Notes: generated from the sequence alone by a model not told the origin. A stretch of 64,000 bases of DNA from Selaginella moellendorffii (GCF_000143415.4 NW_003314317.1:1231150-1295149), one strand, 5' to 3'; positions 41,410 through 53,074 are shown, counted from the stretch's first letter. Numbers and translations: made by a program.

Positions 41410-42664
41410 GTATTTTTGACTTTTTCATTTCTTTTGTTAAAGGTTTTTGTTGCTCATAGAGTCCACGCTCCTTTTTGTGCGATTTTGAATCATTGCATCG
41501 ATCTTGACGAGAATGCAATGCATTTGGGTGGACGCAAGAGAAAAAGAGGCGAAGAAATTGATAGAGATTTATTGGTGGTCCAAGTTTTTTTCTGGTTTTT
41601 TTTTTTCTAGCCTTTGATAGAGCTCTTGCTACAAGGCATTTCTAGTGGCGCTTCATGGTTCCGGAATCTCCATTATTGGGGCAGGGGGGGAGGACTTTCT
41701 CAAATCGAGACTCAGCTTGGCTTTTTGACAATGGGGAAGAGCGCAAAATCTCTACACAAAATCAAAAGATTCGCACCGGATCAAAGCATCCAAGACTCTC
41801 TCCCCCTTCTTGGCATATGCGGCGAATCGCGCGGGGGACTTTTCCTCCCTCCCATTGTTCGTTATGATTGTTCCCCGGGACACAATGGGCGACCGCCACG
41901 TGTACGTCCGCCCGCGGGGCGATCGAGCTGTCAGATCCGGTGGACGGCCAGGATTCACTCTCCCGTGGATCCTCTTCTTTTTCGCGCCAGTATTTGATTG
42001 GGAAATGCACGATATGGACATTCGGGGCCACATTTTTTATTTCTTTTTCATGCATCCATCCTAGTGTTTAGAAATTAGGCGCTCTTTCGGTGGGCTCTAG
42101 GGATATTCCATGTCTCGCGTAGAAATTACTGTTCCAGCGATTGCCCACCCACAACACAACCTGTCAAGCCCTAAAGGTAAAGACAAGCCTCCCAAACAAA
42201 TGGGAAAGACCAGCCGGATTCCAAACGGGATATCAAATCCGGCTTTTAATACCGCTGTACTTGGGCACCATGGGCCAGCCGTACAAGTGGCCCAAAACCG
42301 CGTCTGTGTGTGTGTTTTAGCTGCCGTGGGGTTTCCGCCCGTCCGCGTTCTTCCCAGGGAGAGAGTAAGTGATGATCAAGCTAGGGATTGCTCGTCCGCG
42401 GAGTGGCGCTGGCTGTAAATCCTTGCCAGGCGCCTCTTGTTTTGCCGGCATCGCGAGGTTTGCAGGAAATCTTGCGCGCTCGGGAAAATCCAGGTGCTAG
42501 AACACGCGGATTTCCAGTGCATGCGAGTAATGCAAGTTGTGGCGCCGGAAATTTCATGCTGGGAGGGAGGGATCGAGGAGCCAGTCCGGCGCTAGCGAGG
42601 AGCTTAGAGAGGGTTTCGTTTTTTCTTCTCGGCCGGCTTTAGATCTTTTGGGGGGGATTTTTGG
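41410..42664. other. Intergenic and upstream region of the NT-C2 gene
   Basis: No convincing gene. The last ~300 bp (42360-42664) are GC-rich with GGGAGAGAG- and GAGAGGG-type motifs and probably hold the promoter and 5' untranslated leader. Short open frames overlap on several strands (41614-42071) without recognisable motifs. Confidence 0.5.
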
Positions 42665-43018
42665 ATGACAGTCTCCGTGAGGATGATGAAGGTCATGAGA
42701 TGGCCGCTGCGGTCGCTCATGACGAAAAAGTTCTATGTGACAATGGTGCTGCACGGGATGGACAAGCTGCTGGCGGCCGACGATTCGAAATTCGTGGTGG
42801 ATGTCAAGTGGAAGGGGCCGAAACGATCGTTGGGGCCTCGTTTCCGGAGCGTGAAGAGGGAGCGAAGCGCCGAAGCTGCTGCTACCATGGACGGAGCGCT
42901 GGAGTGGGAGCAAGGATTTGACTGCGAGTGTACTCTGGCTCTTGCCAAGGAGAATGGGTTCTACCCATGGGACGTTTACCTGGTCGTGCGCAAGGTAAAG
43001 AAATCTTTGGTTTTTAAT

Positions 43019-43049
<31 letters not shown>

Positions 43050-45058
43050 GAGACTGACGATTCGAATTTTGTAGATCACTCTTAATGGGGCCAAGGCCAA
43101 GGCGTCAGTCTTTGGCTCGGGATATCTGAATCTTGGGGAGTTTGCTCCTCTAGCTGGGAGTGCACGACATAGAACGAAAGTTTCCATTTTGGGGGGCGAA
43201 AGTGAGGAAGCGATTGGTGTAAGTTTGTGCTTGTTAGGAAAAGCTTTGTCTCGTGCAGCCTAGCTGACAAGAGCTGTGCATGTCGCAGGTCACTTTGAGC
43301 TTTGAGGAAGTCCCGGAAGCTGTGGAGACCAACTTTAGGATCATGGCACCGGCGATCCCATGCATCTCGCTGTGGGAGAGGGATGACTTGGGGGATGGCG
43401 GAGATAAACCGATGCTGCGTACGAAGAAGTCGCGGGTGGAGGACGCTGCCATCGACATCAGAACAAGTGACGAGAGCTCGCAGGATTCCCCCGATCGCTT
43501 CGAATCCGATTCTGTTGACAACTTTGAGGACAGTGACGCTGTCGATGACGAGGAATTCACTTCTTTCCGCTATGGAAGAATCGCGGGGGCCAACCAGCTG
43601 ATAGGAAAGAGCCACGATCAGAGGGCGTCGAATGACGAGGAAGTTTTGGTGTTCAATGGCGGGACAGCGCTAAAGCTGGCGGAGGAAACTTCATCGTCGG
43701 ATTCAGACCAGGCGGCGTCTCAGTCGTCCATGAGAAGGATGTTGTCGTGGAGGAAGAGAAAGCTGAGCTTCCGATCCCCGCGGGCCAGGCGAGGCGAGCC
43801 ACTTCTCAACAAGGCATACGGTGACAATGGAGGTGATGAAATCGACTGGGACCGAAGGCAAGCCGAGTCACCAGAAGAGTCTCTTGGAAGCATGGTAAGT
43901 GTGTTTCCTTTAATATCTCCTTTTTCTTTTCTATCTGTTTCACGTGCTAACATGTGAACCTTCTTCCAGCTCCGACTAAACAACGAGAAGAAGACGGCCA
44001 TCGAAGGAACCTGGGATTTTGGCGAGACGTTTCAAGTAGGCAGCTGGGAAGCGAAAGAGCTGACGAGCCGAGACGGGCAGATGATGCTCTCGGCCAGCGT
44101 CTTCTTTGCGTCCATCGATCAGAGAAGCGAGAGCGCAGCCGGCGAAAGCGCGTGCACCGCTCTGGTTGCCGTTATAGCCGACTGGCTCCACAGGTTCCCG
44201 GCGTTCATGCCAAGCCGAGCCGAGTTTGATCTGCTGATACGCGAAGGCTCGGCCGAGTGGAGGAAGCTGTGCCAGGACGCCACCTACAAGGACCGCTTCC
44301 CGGATGGGCATTTTGATCTGGAGACCGTGATCGAGGCGGCGGTCCGGCCGCTGACGGTCGTCCCGGAGAAGTCGTTCGTGGGGTTCTTCCGGCCGGAAGG
44401 GCTGGGGGAGTCGAGCGAGTTCCTCGAGGGGGCCATGTCCTTCGACAACATCTGGGACGAGGTGGAGCGGTCCGGGCCGGCGGTGTACATTGTCAGCTGG
44501 AACGACCACTTCTTCGTCGTCAAAGTTGACGAGCAGAGCGTGCACATCATCGACACGCTGGGGGAGCGGCTGTTCGAGGGGTGCGATCAGGCGTACGTTC
44601 TCAAGTTCAACGAGGCAGCGCGGCTGTCCTTTGTGCCACCGGCGGAGGCAGCGGCTCCAAAACAGGAGCAAGGAAGTAGCAGCGGCAGTGGCAGCGACAG
44701 AGAGAGCGACGATGGAAAGAAAGAAGAGGCAGCAGCAGCAGCAGCAGCAGCAAAGAAGGATGATTCTCAAAAGGAGTCCGAGGAAGCAAAGCAGGAAGAA
44801 CAGGCTAGCGAGGAAGCGGAGAATAGCGAGAGGAAGATGAGGGAGTTCTCCGGAAGGAACGCGTGCAAGGAGTTTGTCAAAGGCTTTCTGGCGGCGATTC
44901 CACTGGGGCAATTGCAGAGCGACGTGAAAAAGGGGCTGGTTGGAAAGGACCATCTCCACCGGCGGCTGCAAATCGAGTTCCATTACACTGAATGCAAGGT
45001 ACGTGAGAAAAATGCTAGTGCTGCTATTTCTATTGTCAACAGGGAAACGCAGGCATGA
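42665..45058 (+). CDS. NT-C2 domain protein (plant EEIG1/EHBP1-type)
   Basis: Exons 42665-42994, 43075-43218, 43289-43894 and 43970-45058, about 722 residues. The N-terminal ~180 residues form an NT-C2 domain (KKFYVTMVLHGMDKL, WKGPKR, LEWEQGFDCECTL, WDVYLVVRK, LGEFAPLAG, VTLSFEEVPE), a lipid- or protein-binding module of membrane-trafficking adaptors. An acidic linker and a conserved plant C-terminal region follow (WHRFPAFMPSRAEFD-like, ESFVGFF, VYIVSWNDHFFVVKV, IIDTLGERLFEGC, RLQIEFHYTEC), interrupted by a Glu/Ala/Ser low-complexity insert. It resembles Arabidopsis At3g11760/At5g04860 in layout (from memory). The C-terminus is uncertain: a possible intron (44999-45044) would end the protein at 45186 instead. 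Function unknown. Confidence 0.85.
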
Positions 45059-45265
45059 GAAAAGATAGCGAAGAAAAGAAAAAGGAAAGAAAGGCACAAA
45101 GGTGCTTACCCGGTACTGTAAAGAGATTGTCTTGTAATCTACATACACAGTTGTTGATAACAGCTTCTCTCTTGTCGCGAGCGTAGCGAATTCTCGTTAG
45201 CTTCTCTCCCGTCTCGTCTCGCCTCGAATGGATCTTTTCATGGCCTTTCCTTCTCGTTTCGCTCG

Positions 45266-47607
45266 TCACGGCCTCCAGAGCTTCATCGTTGAATCCAAAC
45301 TGTACGTGACGAGGAGGTTTCGATGCGGGTGGTGGCTGATCCCGATAATGTCCTTGTCGTGTGCCTGTTCATTAGGACTGTCAGGAACCAGACGAGCTCT
45401 CCAGGTGGAAGAGTGTTTTTGCAAGTCTCACCTTTAAGAGATGCTCCAGCTTCCCTGCTTGATTGCTAAAGCAGTAGACATTCCTGCACAGGGAAAAAGG
45501 AGAAAAAAGGAGCATTAATACCACAGCTGTGAGGAGTGTGACTTGTGTAGTTTACATGTCTTCTCCAACGCAATAAATCCAGTCTCCTTTTGGCGAGACG
45601 CAGGCCGCGACGAAATCGCCACCCTCTCTTTTGCCAGACGAGAAGCTCTTGACAACCTGCCAATGCAAAGCCGGAAGGGAAAAATCAGGCACAAAGAAAA
45701 GGAGAAATGCACCTGGCCTTGCAAAGTCATCACGTATATAGACGACGATCTGCTGCAAACGACGATGTGTTCTGGGCTTTTTGGAAGTAGATGCACGGAG
45801 TTGATAGCAGCGTCCCCTCCCTACAACACCACCAAAATGTCAAAAGTGTTTGAGCAGAGAAAAAAAAAACTTTCTCTTCCTTACCCTCAAAGGTGGGGGA
45901 GGTTTCAACGTTTGTAAGCAGTCAGTGGTTCTCATGTCCCACACCTGCATTATAATCAAACCAGATATCAAAAATAAACGAGAGAGGGATATCTCATAAT
46001 GTAGAAAGCACCACCCACCTTGACAGTGCCGTCGCTCGAGGCTGTAATAATTCGATTCACTTCCGTTGCAAAGATGGCGTCGTTGACATAGGAAGTGTGA
46101 CCGCGAAACTCTTTTAATTGCTTCCCAGACTTGAGTCCATGAATCCTGCAAATAATTGCCGCATGTGAGAGCGCACAAAAAAAATTAAAAATAAACAGTC
46201 TAAAACTCTGTAAGTTGACCTCGCAGTTTCATCGAACGAGGCACTAAGAATCTGGCTGTTGTCCCTTGAGAACGAAACCGTTGTCACGCCCATCCCATGC
46301 GCTTTGTCAAAACGTTTCAGGCATTGGCCTGTTCGTATCCTCCAAACCTGCAATAAAACTGTAGTGATAACACAAGTCAAGCTTGGACATTCTATACTCA
46401 CCTTGATTTTTCCATCTTGAGCACCAGAGGCAAGCATTTCAGAGTCGCGGCTCACGGCAACCGTCAAAACTGCATCTTCATGCATCATAAACGAGTCCTC
46501 CGCTTGATACTGCAGGTCCTTTTTCAACTTTCCAGTGATATAATCCCAGACCTGGAAAAAAAAAAAACGCTGAAGTAAGAGCCTGGCAATCACGATAAAA
46601 AAAATCGAACCTCTATGAAGCCATCAACGGAGGATGAAACCAAAAATTGTCCATCAGGAGAGAAACAAGCACACTCGCAATTTTGCTTCCCAAACTGTCA
46701 TAAAAAAATTCAGATTATAAAAAACAGAAAAGAAAAAGAAAATAAAAGCTTTTCTAGTTTGAGAACCTTGATGGAGTGTTGCAACGTCGTTGGATAAGTT
46801 TCTTCTATATCAGCCTTCGCAGCGGCAGTACCCTTGAACAAGTCGAACTGCGTCCCAGGAGGAAGCATGCCTGAAAGTTTAGAATGTCAGAACGCATGAA
46901 AAAACTTAAACAAAAGACCTTGATGCTGTTGCCACTTGAGAGCCTGGCCAATGAGCGACATTAATCTCGACGGTGGCACCACCTCGACTTCGGCAGCTAT
47001 AGCTTGAGCAATTTGACTCCTTCGTTTCTCCTTGGAAGAATCCTGATATACCTGGTCCACGAAAAAATGTAGTGGAAAAGAACCATGAGACAAGGAAAAC
47101 AACTACCTCTCGAGCATCGAAGTATGTCCTCACAAGGAGATGCTCTAAACGAAGGTACCGCTCAGGCTGTTCTTGCTTCATGTAATCCATTGCCTGGGTC
47201 TGCCTCAAAATCGCCCTCGCGGTATCGAGCTCTCTCACTTCAATCATCTCTAGAACCACCTAGAGAGAAAAAGAGAAGAAGAAACATAAAAATTCTCCAG
47301 AGAACAAGCAAAAATACCTGCTCGTATAAATCCTCCAGTTTTTTCTTTGGAAGCTTAAGCTGCGCGACTTGAGGCAAGACAGCGTCCCAGCGGCCATCGT
47401 TCATGTCGGACACAAACGCATCGTAGTTCTCCACACTGTTGAGCGAGACCTGGCACTCGTTCTGGATCGTCTGGAAGGTCTGGTGGAGGGAATTCTCCTT
47501 GCAAAACTGGAGCATCACCTTGATCACGCTGGAGAATGCGGCAGCGCTCAGAGAATCGGCATTTACAAGGGAAGCGCTTACTCTCGTGCTTCGATCTCCA
47601 GCGCCAT
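45266..47607 (-). CDS. SMU1: Splicing factor SMU1, LisH-CTLH-WD40
   Basis: Spliceosomal B-complex protein that partners RED and affects splice-site choice; nuclear. Fourteen exons: 47582-47607, 47318-47528, 47107-47259, 46919-47051, 46767-46870, 46611-46694, 46402-46551, 46220-46347, 46019-46145, 45885-45944, 45713-45820, 45556-45656, 45432-45483 and 45266-45364, giving 511 residues, the length I recall for Arabidopsis SMU1. The N-terminal [20 protein letters not shown] opens the LisH domain, then CTLH, then [20 protein letters not shown], and seven WD40 blades ([47 protein letters not shown], ending MKLWRP). All junctions keep frame. It starts 169 bp from the divergent PPR gene. Confidence 0.97.
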
Positions 47608-47776
47608 AGCTAGTCGCTCCCGCCTAAACCCTAGGTAGCCGAGTTTTAGGGTTCTTCAAAAAATTTGAAATTGAGCTCCATCTTTTAGGGTTCTTCCGAG
47701 AGAGGCGGAGAAGGCGCTGCTACTCCATGAATCTCTTGCGTCGAGGAGCGAATCTCCAGGTTCTTCTCCTTCTTCT
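47608..47776. promoter_or_regulatory. Shared divergent promoter of SMU1 and the PPR gene
   Basis: 169 bp separate the two ATGs. It contains AACCCTAGG near 47627 and TTTTAGGGTTCTTC twice (near 47642 and 47683), telomere-box-like motifs common in promoters of plant translation and growth genes. No TATA box is obvious. Confidence 0.6.
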
Positions 47777-50434
47777 ATGCATGGCGCTCCTCTCGGGAGA
47801 AATGGCGCATCATCCACAAAGCTAAAGACCAAAATTTTGGTCTTTCTCGAAGAACTCAAGGAATGTGGCCGATGTGGGGATCTAGACAGGGGCAGGAGGA
47901 TCCATGCCGAGATCGTCCACAGTGGAGACGACTCCAATCTCTACGTAGCAAACGCGCTCATCCACATGTACTCCAAGTGTGGGAGCTTGCCGGAAGCGCG
48001 ACGAGCATTCGACAGGATGGATCATCGCAGTGCCGTGTCTTGGAACTCCTTGATCCTGGGCTATGCCAAGAATGGTGGAAGTGGAATGAATGGGGGAAGT
48101 GGTGGAACGAGATCAAGGAACTTGGAAGAAGCGAAGAGTGGTGGAAGTGGTGGAGCGAGATCAAAGAACTTGGATGAAGCGAAGAATGGTGGAAGTGGTG
48201 GAACGAGATCAAAAAGGTTGGATGAAGTGAAGAATGGTGGAAAGAGATCGAAAAACTTGGATGAAGCACGGATGATCTTCGAGAGAATGCCATGGCACAG
48301 TGTGTTCTCCTGGACGGATCTCATCCACGGCTATGCCGAGAATGGACGCGAAGAGAACGCGCTCGGTTTGTTCTCCTCCATGACTAGCCGAGGCTGCGAG
48401 CCGGATGCTCGGACGTTCCAGGCAGCTTTCAAGGCCTTGGCTGGGCTCGCAGCGAAGGCCAAAGAATCTCACAGGTTTCTCGAGAGAGCCATCGCCCTCC
48501 ACACTCAAGCTGCGAGTTCTTCGTCTTGCGAGTGGGACGTTCTTCTCGCAAACTCGGTGATGGATCTGTATGGGAAGTGTGGCGGCCAGGATCACTGCCG
48601 GATGGTTTTCGAGAGGATGCCACAGCACGACGTCGTGTCCTGGAACGCGGTGATGCTCGGCTACTGCGACAACGGCGAGGAAGAGGTGGCGCTGGAGTTC
48701 TTCGAGACGATGAGAACTCGGGGCTACGTAGCGGACGCCAGAACTTACGTTGCTGCGATCAAGGCTTGCGTCGCCAGCCTGGGAAAGCTCGATCGAGAGA
48801 AAGCTTTCGAGAGAGGGATGGAGATCCATTGTCGAGCTGGAGCTACCGGCTGCGACTCCAACGTTTACGTAGCGGCCTCACTGGTGAATCTCTACGCCAA
48901 GTGTGGCAAGATGGTGGACGCTCGGCGAGTGTTTGACAAGATCTTCCAGCCGGACGTGGTCTCGTGGAGCGCGCTCATACTCGGGTATGCCGAAAACGGG
49001 CAACCCGAGCTGGCGCTGGAACTCTTCGCGCGGATGCAACAGCGGCAGGGAGCTGGATCTTCCGATGCTCTCGCGTTTGTTGCCGCGCTTAAGGCCTGTG
49101 CTCGTCTCGCAAGCTCGGAAGAAGCTCACGGTGATCTCAAGCTCAAATCTATGGCGCTCGAGCAGGGAATGGCCGTCCACGCTCAAGCCGCGAGGAATGG
49201 CTGCGAGCTCGACGTGTTCGTGGCGTCTACGCTGGTGGACATGTACGCCAAGTGTGGCAGCTTGCTCGACGCGAGGAGAGTTTTCGATCGAGTAGCCGTC
49301 CACAACGCGGTGTTCTGGAACTCGTTGATGCTGGGCTACTGCGAGAACGAGCAAGCCGGCTTGGTGCTGGTGCTCTTCCACTTCATGCAGCTCGAGGGCT
49401 GTGGTCTAGACGCTGGATCCTTCGTTCCTCCGCTCAAGGCCTTGGCGAGTCTAGCATCGATCGAGAGGAACCTGGAGATCAAGCCCAACTTGCTCGTCTT
49501 GCGGAGGAGCACGGCCTCGCTCCACTCGCAAGCGTCCGAGCGTGGCTTCGACTTGAATCCCCGGGTGGCGAGCAGCCTCGTCGACTGCTACTCCAAATCC
49601 GGGAGCTTGATCGAGGGAAGGAGAGTCTTCGATCGGATCGAGCAGCGCGATCCAGTGCTGTGGACTTCGCTCATCGTCGCCTGTGCCGACGCCGGTGAGT
49701 CGCAGCTCGCGCTATCTTTGTTCTCTCGGATGAAAGTTGACTTGTCCTTTGCTCTCGCAGTGGACGCTGCTGCTCTGTCCGCGGCGATCAAAGCTTGCGC
49801 GAGTGGCCCGGCGGCGCTGCTCGAGACGGGGAAGAGCGTCCATGGCGATGCATGTCGACACGGCCTGGAAGTCGACCCGGGGGTGGTGGTCTCTCTCGTC
49901 GACTTCTACGGGAAGTGTGGCAGCATGGTCGATGCTCGCTGCGCTTTTGATGCAAGCTCGCAGCTGGGAATGGTGGCCTGGAACGCGCTGTTGGCTGGGT
50001 ATGGTCGCCGAGGTGATAGCAAACTGGTGCTCGAGATGTTCCACAGGGCCGCGGGCGAAGGCTTGCGGCCGAATGCGAGTAGCCTTGTCTCGGTTCTCGC
50101 GGCTCTCAGCGGTGGTGGTCTTGTTGATCAAGGCCGGAGGATCTTCCAGGTGATGGAGTGCCGGTATGGTGTTCGTCCCGGGATGGAGCACTACGCGTGC
50201 TTGGTGGATATCTTGAGCCGGGCGGACAAGATGGATGAAGCTGTGGAGCTTGCGAGGAGGATGTCGAGTGGTGATCCCGGAGACTTCTCCGTTGGCGTGG
50301 CATGGACCAGCATTCTGGCGGCTTGTAGAAAGTGGAAGAACTTTGAGGTGGCAAAGGTTGCTTTCGAGGAGCTGAGAGATGAAGCTCGTCATCCTGCTGT
50401 ATACAATCTTATGGCAAATGCTTGCTCCACCTGA
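47777..50434 (+). CDS. Pentatricopeptide repeat protein, PLS type, 885 residues
   Basis: Single exon. PPR proteins bind organellar RNA one base per repeat and direct processing or editing. Tandem PLS motifs run along the protein: ANALIHMYSKCGSLPEARRAFDRM, SWNSLILGYAKNG, SWNAVMLGYCDNGEEEVALEFFETM, ASLVNLYAKCGKMVDARRVFDKI and many more. The C-terminal part (LVSVLAALSGGGLVDQGRRIF, MEHYACLVDILSRADKMDEA) leads to a short E-like region; there is no DYW deaminase. A likely targeting sequence is present at the N-terminus (MHGAPLGRNGASSTKLKT). Residues ~99-164 are a Gly/Ser/Lys-rich insert of four ~16-residue repeats, seemingly grown from a PPR motif end (RSKNLDEA). A decayed second copy lies at 56630-58433. 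Confidence 0.95.
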   Translation: MHGAPLGRNGASSTKLKTKILVFLEELKECGRCGDLDRGRRIHAEIVHSGDDSNLYVANALIHMYSKCGSLPEARRAFDRMDHRSAVSWNSLILGYAKNGGSGMNGGSGGTRSRNLEEAKSGGSGGARSKNLDEAKNGGSGGTRSKRLDEVKNGGKRSKNLDEARMIFERMPWHSVFSWTDLIHGYAENGREENALGLFSSMTSRGCEPDARTFQAAFKALAGLAAKAKESHRFLERAIALHTQAASSSSCEWDVLLANSVMDLYGKCGGQDHCRMVFERMPQHDVVSWNAVMLGYCDNGEEEVALEFFETMRTRGYVADARTYVAAIKACVASLGKLDREKAFERGMEIHCRAGATGCDSNVYVAASLVNLYAKCGKMVDARRVFDKIFQPDVVSWSALILGYAENGQPELALELFARMQQRQGAGSSDALAFVAALKACARLASSEEAHGDLKLKSMALEQGMAVHAQAARNGCELDVFVASTLVDMYAKCGSLLDARRVFDRVAVHNAVFWNSLMLGYCENEQAGLVLVLFHFMQLEGCGLDAGSFVPPLKALASLASIERNLEIKPNLLVLRRSTASLHSQASERGFDLNPRVASSLVDCYSKSGSLIEGRRVFDRIEQRDPVLWTSLIVACADAGESQLALSLFSRMKVDLSFALAVDAAALSAAIKACASGPAALLETGKSVHGDACRHGLEVDPGVVVSLVDFYGKCGSMVDARCAFDASSQLGMVAWNALLAGYGRRGDSKLVLEMFHRAAGEGLRPNASSLVSVLAALSGGGLVDQGRRIFQVMECRYGVRPGMEHYACLVDILSRADKMDEAVELARRMSSGDPGDFSVGVAWTSILAACRKWKNFEVAKVAFEELRDEARHPAVYNLMANACST
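48071..48268 (+). repeat. 48-bp coding minisatellite within the PPR gene
   Basis: Four in-frame units of about 48 bp encoding NGGSGGTRSRNLEEAK-like peptides: (N/S)GGSGG(T/A)RS(R/K)(N/R)L(E/D)E(A/V)K. The last unit is shortened and merges with the genuine motif NLDEARMIFERMP. The decayed PPR copy has related units near 56845-57000, so the array predates the duplication. Confidence 0.85.
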
Positions 50435-50508
50435 AAAAGTGAAATTCTTCCCGAGCAAATAGCTTGTTTATCTATTGAGAAGAATGGAACGAACGAGCTT
50501 ACAGTACG

Positions 50509-51055
50509 TCAATGCGATCGAACTCCTTGATCTTTTTTACGCTGCCAGGCTCTTGGAGGCGATCTCAAACACATTCTCCGACAGGACATCGGGTTTAGCA
50601 ATGCGTTCCAGTCGGGCCTAGAAGCACAACACACGTGATTGAGCAAAGATCTGGGAAACAAACACTGCTTCTCCAACCTTAGCCAGCGATTGTCTGCCTC
50701 GAGAAAGGATACCATTCGCAATGCCACCTGTGAGAGCAAGGTTAAGGCACACAAACAAGTGTGCTTGCGAGTTACCTGAAGATTCATTTTGGTCTCCTCG
50801 ACCAAAAATTCGTAACCAAATCAATCTTTTAGCATGAAAGTTAACAGTGGTCCAGCAGAAAGGACTGATCAAAGGCACCAAGAAAAGCCGTAGCTCCTGA
50901 GAAACCTTTGCTAAAAAGACAGAACCTTGTTCGGGTTCTTCATATCGAATGACGGATGATCTAGCAATCGTTTTATGTTCCGAACATTTCCAGGGATATC
51001 AGACATTGATTATGGATCTCCTGCGCGTTGTTTTGTGATCGAATATTTAGTGAAA
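50509..51055 (-). pseudogene. Truncated copy of the M1 aminopeptidase 3' end
   Basis: Matches 58500-59100 and then 59360-59404 of the intact aminopeptidase gene, same orientation, with substitutions and indels. A stretch corresponding to about 59035-59360 is missing. Shared landmarks are the stop region TTTTTTACGCTGCCAGGCTC, GGATGATCTAGCAATCG and AACATTTCCAGGGATATCAG. It lies directly after the PPR gene, as the full gene lies after the decayed PPR copy. Confidence 0.9.
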
Positions 51056-51082
51056 TAGAGAAAAAAAGACGATAACACCACA

Positions 51083-51160
51083 GTACCGTTGAACAAGTCC
51101 AACTACGTCCCAGGAGGAAGCATGCCTGAAAGTTATGTAAGAATGCATGAAAAAAAGTGA
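51083..51160 (-). pseudogene. SMU1 fragment (exon 5 end and intron 4)
   Basis: CAGTACCGTTGAACAAGTCC, AACTACGTCCCAGGAGGAAG and CATGCCTGAAAGTT align with 46827-46905 of SMU1 with few changes, in the same orientation. Its left neighbour is aminopeptidase sequence, so this is a rearrangement junction. Confidence 0.88.
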
Positions 51161-51499
51161 AAGCAATTATACCCTTTCATTTATCCTTGTTTACAAACAT
51201 ATTGACTTTCATTCTGTGGATGTGAGTTCTTTTGTTTGAATGTGTTTCTTTTAATGTCTTGAATACCTTGGAGTGAGTGTGTCTGTGTGTGGCATTTGCA
51301 ATGCACTTTGATATTGGATCACATGCCTGTGCTTCTTTTGTGTCGTGAGGCCACCATTGGCAAATAAAGAGCAACTGGTTGTGTTGGTGAGAGACAAGGA
51401 AGCACTGCCAGATATTCTATGCCACGTGGCTTGGGTGACTACACTTCTAAGGCGGTACAAGCTTTTCATCTTCCATTCAAGCAACACAGTTACACTCCA

Positions 51500-52245
51500 C
51501 CTGTGTTGCCTCCAGGAACATCTTAAGATCATGGAAGCGAGGCTCTTCTTCAATGAGCTTTGGGTGTCGACCAGGTCGTCAGCACCTCAATGAAGTCGTC
51601 AATCAACCTGAACACACGAATGAACACGGACATGAACATGGCAGGAGGAGAGACGTGAGCTTACGAATCGGCCTGAGAAGCAGATGCTTCATCCATCTTG
51701 GGTGACTCGTTGGCAACCTGAAATTCAAGAGAGAGGGAGGGAGAGAGAGGGAGATGGAGAGGGAGAGGGACGTACGTATGCATTGAGAAGATCACGAATC
51801 TTGGGGAACTTATGGACAAGCTCTTCCACAAAGCGAGTAGGAAGCGAACCGCTGCCATGCCCTCCTAAGACCTTCTCTAAACATTGATGAAGCTTAGCGA
51901 TCTCCCTCCCTGCAGCAACATGGATCTCCTTGGGGCCGACGTAGGAGGCAAGCCAAATGATCTTAACCAGGAAGACTGGCTACTGCTCCTGCAGCTTCCT
52001 CTTCCGAAGAGGATCTTGAGAGGCGACAAGTCCCCGTGGATGACACCCCTGGCATGAATCGTGGCAAGAGCCTCATGGGCAGGGCACGCTGTAAGAGGTG
52101 TACCTTCATCGCTGGTCATCACGTAGGCGAACATTGTCCCACACAAGAAACCCCACGAGACGAGGCGTGGTATCTGCACGCCCTGCAGTTTGTGGAGCGT
52201 CTTGTACGCGTCCACCTCGGTGACGACCTTCCGGAGGTTGTTCAG
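51500..52245 (-). pseudogene. Kinase-fold-like protein, copy 2, fragment
   Basis: On the minus strand RKVVTEVDAYKTLHKLQGVQIPRLVSWG...YVMTSDEG, IHARGVIHGDL and PLQ/PLKIL match copies 1 and 3. The region between the hinge and catalytic loop is shortened, a frame change follows HGDLSPLKIL, and the 3' exons (51540-51700) are recognisable but disrupted. No N-terminal exon is found upstream; unrelated sequence is joined instead. Confidence 0.75.
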
Positions 52246-52380
52246 GTGGAGTGTAACTGTGTTGCACATGAAGAACAGAAGATGAAAAAGAAATTGAAAA
52301 GCCATAAAAAAGGAAGAAGGAAACCAACCATTGTTGTGTGTTTGCCAAAAACACGGCACTGTTACATGGTTCCAACAAGT

Positions 52381-53074
52381 ATCAAACGCATTCTTTCTTT
52401 CCAGCGCTGGACAAAACCCAGTCAATGCGAAGCCAATAAAGGTCTTCAAAGACTGTGTTGGACTTCCATTGACTACCGTTGAGCTCAATTGTGGACCCTC
52501 CCCTCAAGATCGTCATCCGCGCAACGGCGCCTTCGCGCAGTCGAGGCTCGTCAATCAGGCACAAGTAGTGCTGGACACTCTGGGCGATACCAAACTGGAA
52601 ACGCTCCCGTCCCCGGTCGATCTCTCCGGTGTGAGAGGAAAGTGAACTCGCAAGCTCTCGTCCCTCATTCTCTGGAACAGCGACAATGCGTGATCAGATC
52701 GAGCGTAGACGTTTATGCGGGAAGGCTCAAATGTTTCCAACAGCTTAGCTCGGAGTATCCTTCAATCGAAAGTGTTAGAACCTGAATTTCTTATGAATCG
52801 TAGATGCTACTGTTCTACAACGAGCCAACAAGGCGAGTATGTTGTTTACAATGTCTTCTGTTTTTAATGCTTCCGATCTTAATGAACTGAAGGTACCATC
52901 TTCATAAAACCAGCTTTCGTATTGCAGGACGCAGCGGCCGAGCTGGTCTGCCAGGAAAGGTTTTGACACTGTACCTTTGAAAACGGAGCTAGCGTCACGC
53001 TCTTTGTTCTCCAGAGGCTTCATTGGTGTAAGCAGAAAAAGCTCGAGCACAGACAAATCTATATGAGCAACCAT
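52381..53074 (-). pseudogene. Unrecognised decayed gene fragment
   Basis: Minus-strand frames read MVAHIDLSVLELFLLTPMKP...FLADQLGRCVLQYESWFYEDG (53074-52775) and, after stops and a frame change, ERFQFGIAQSVQHYLCLIDEP, LREGAVARMTILRGGSTIEL and DLYWLRIDWVLSSAG (52620-52381). The composition is protein-like and the pieces seem to belong together, but I do not recognise the family and no intact frame joins them. Confidence 0.4.

Noticed and set aside
43018-43045. (CT)n run as a regulatory element
   Set aside because: Simple microsatellite within an intron pyrimidine tract; nothing else marks it.
44490-44840. Gln/Arg-rich frame overlapping the NT-C2 gene
   Set aside because: A shadow of the GCA/GAG repeat in the true reading frame.
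47958-48324. Ser/His/Phe-rich minus-strand frames opposite the PPR gene
   Set aside because: Antisense reading of the 48-bp minisatellite.
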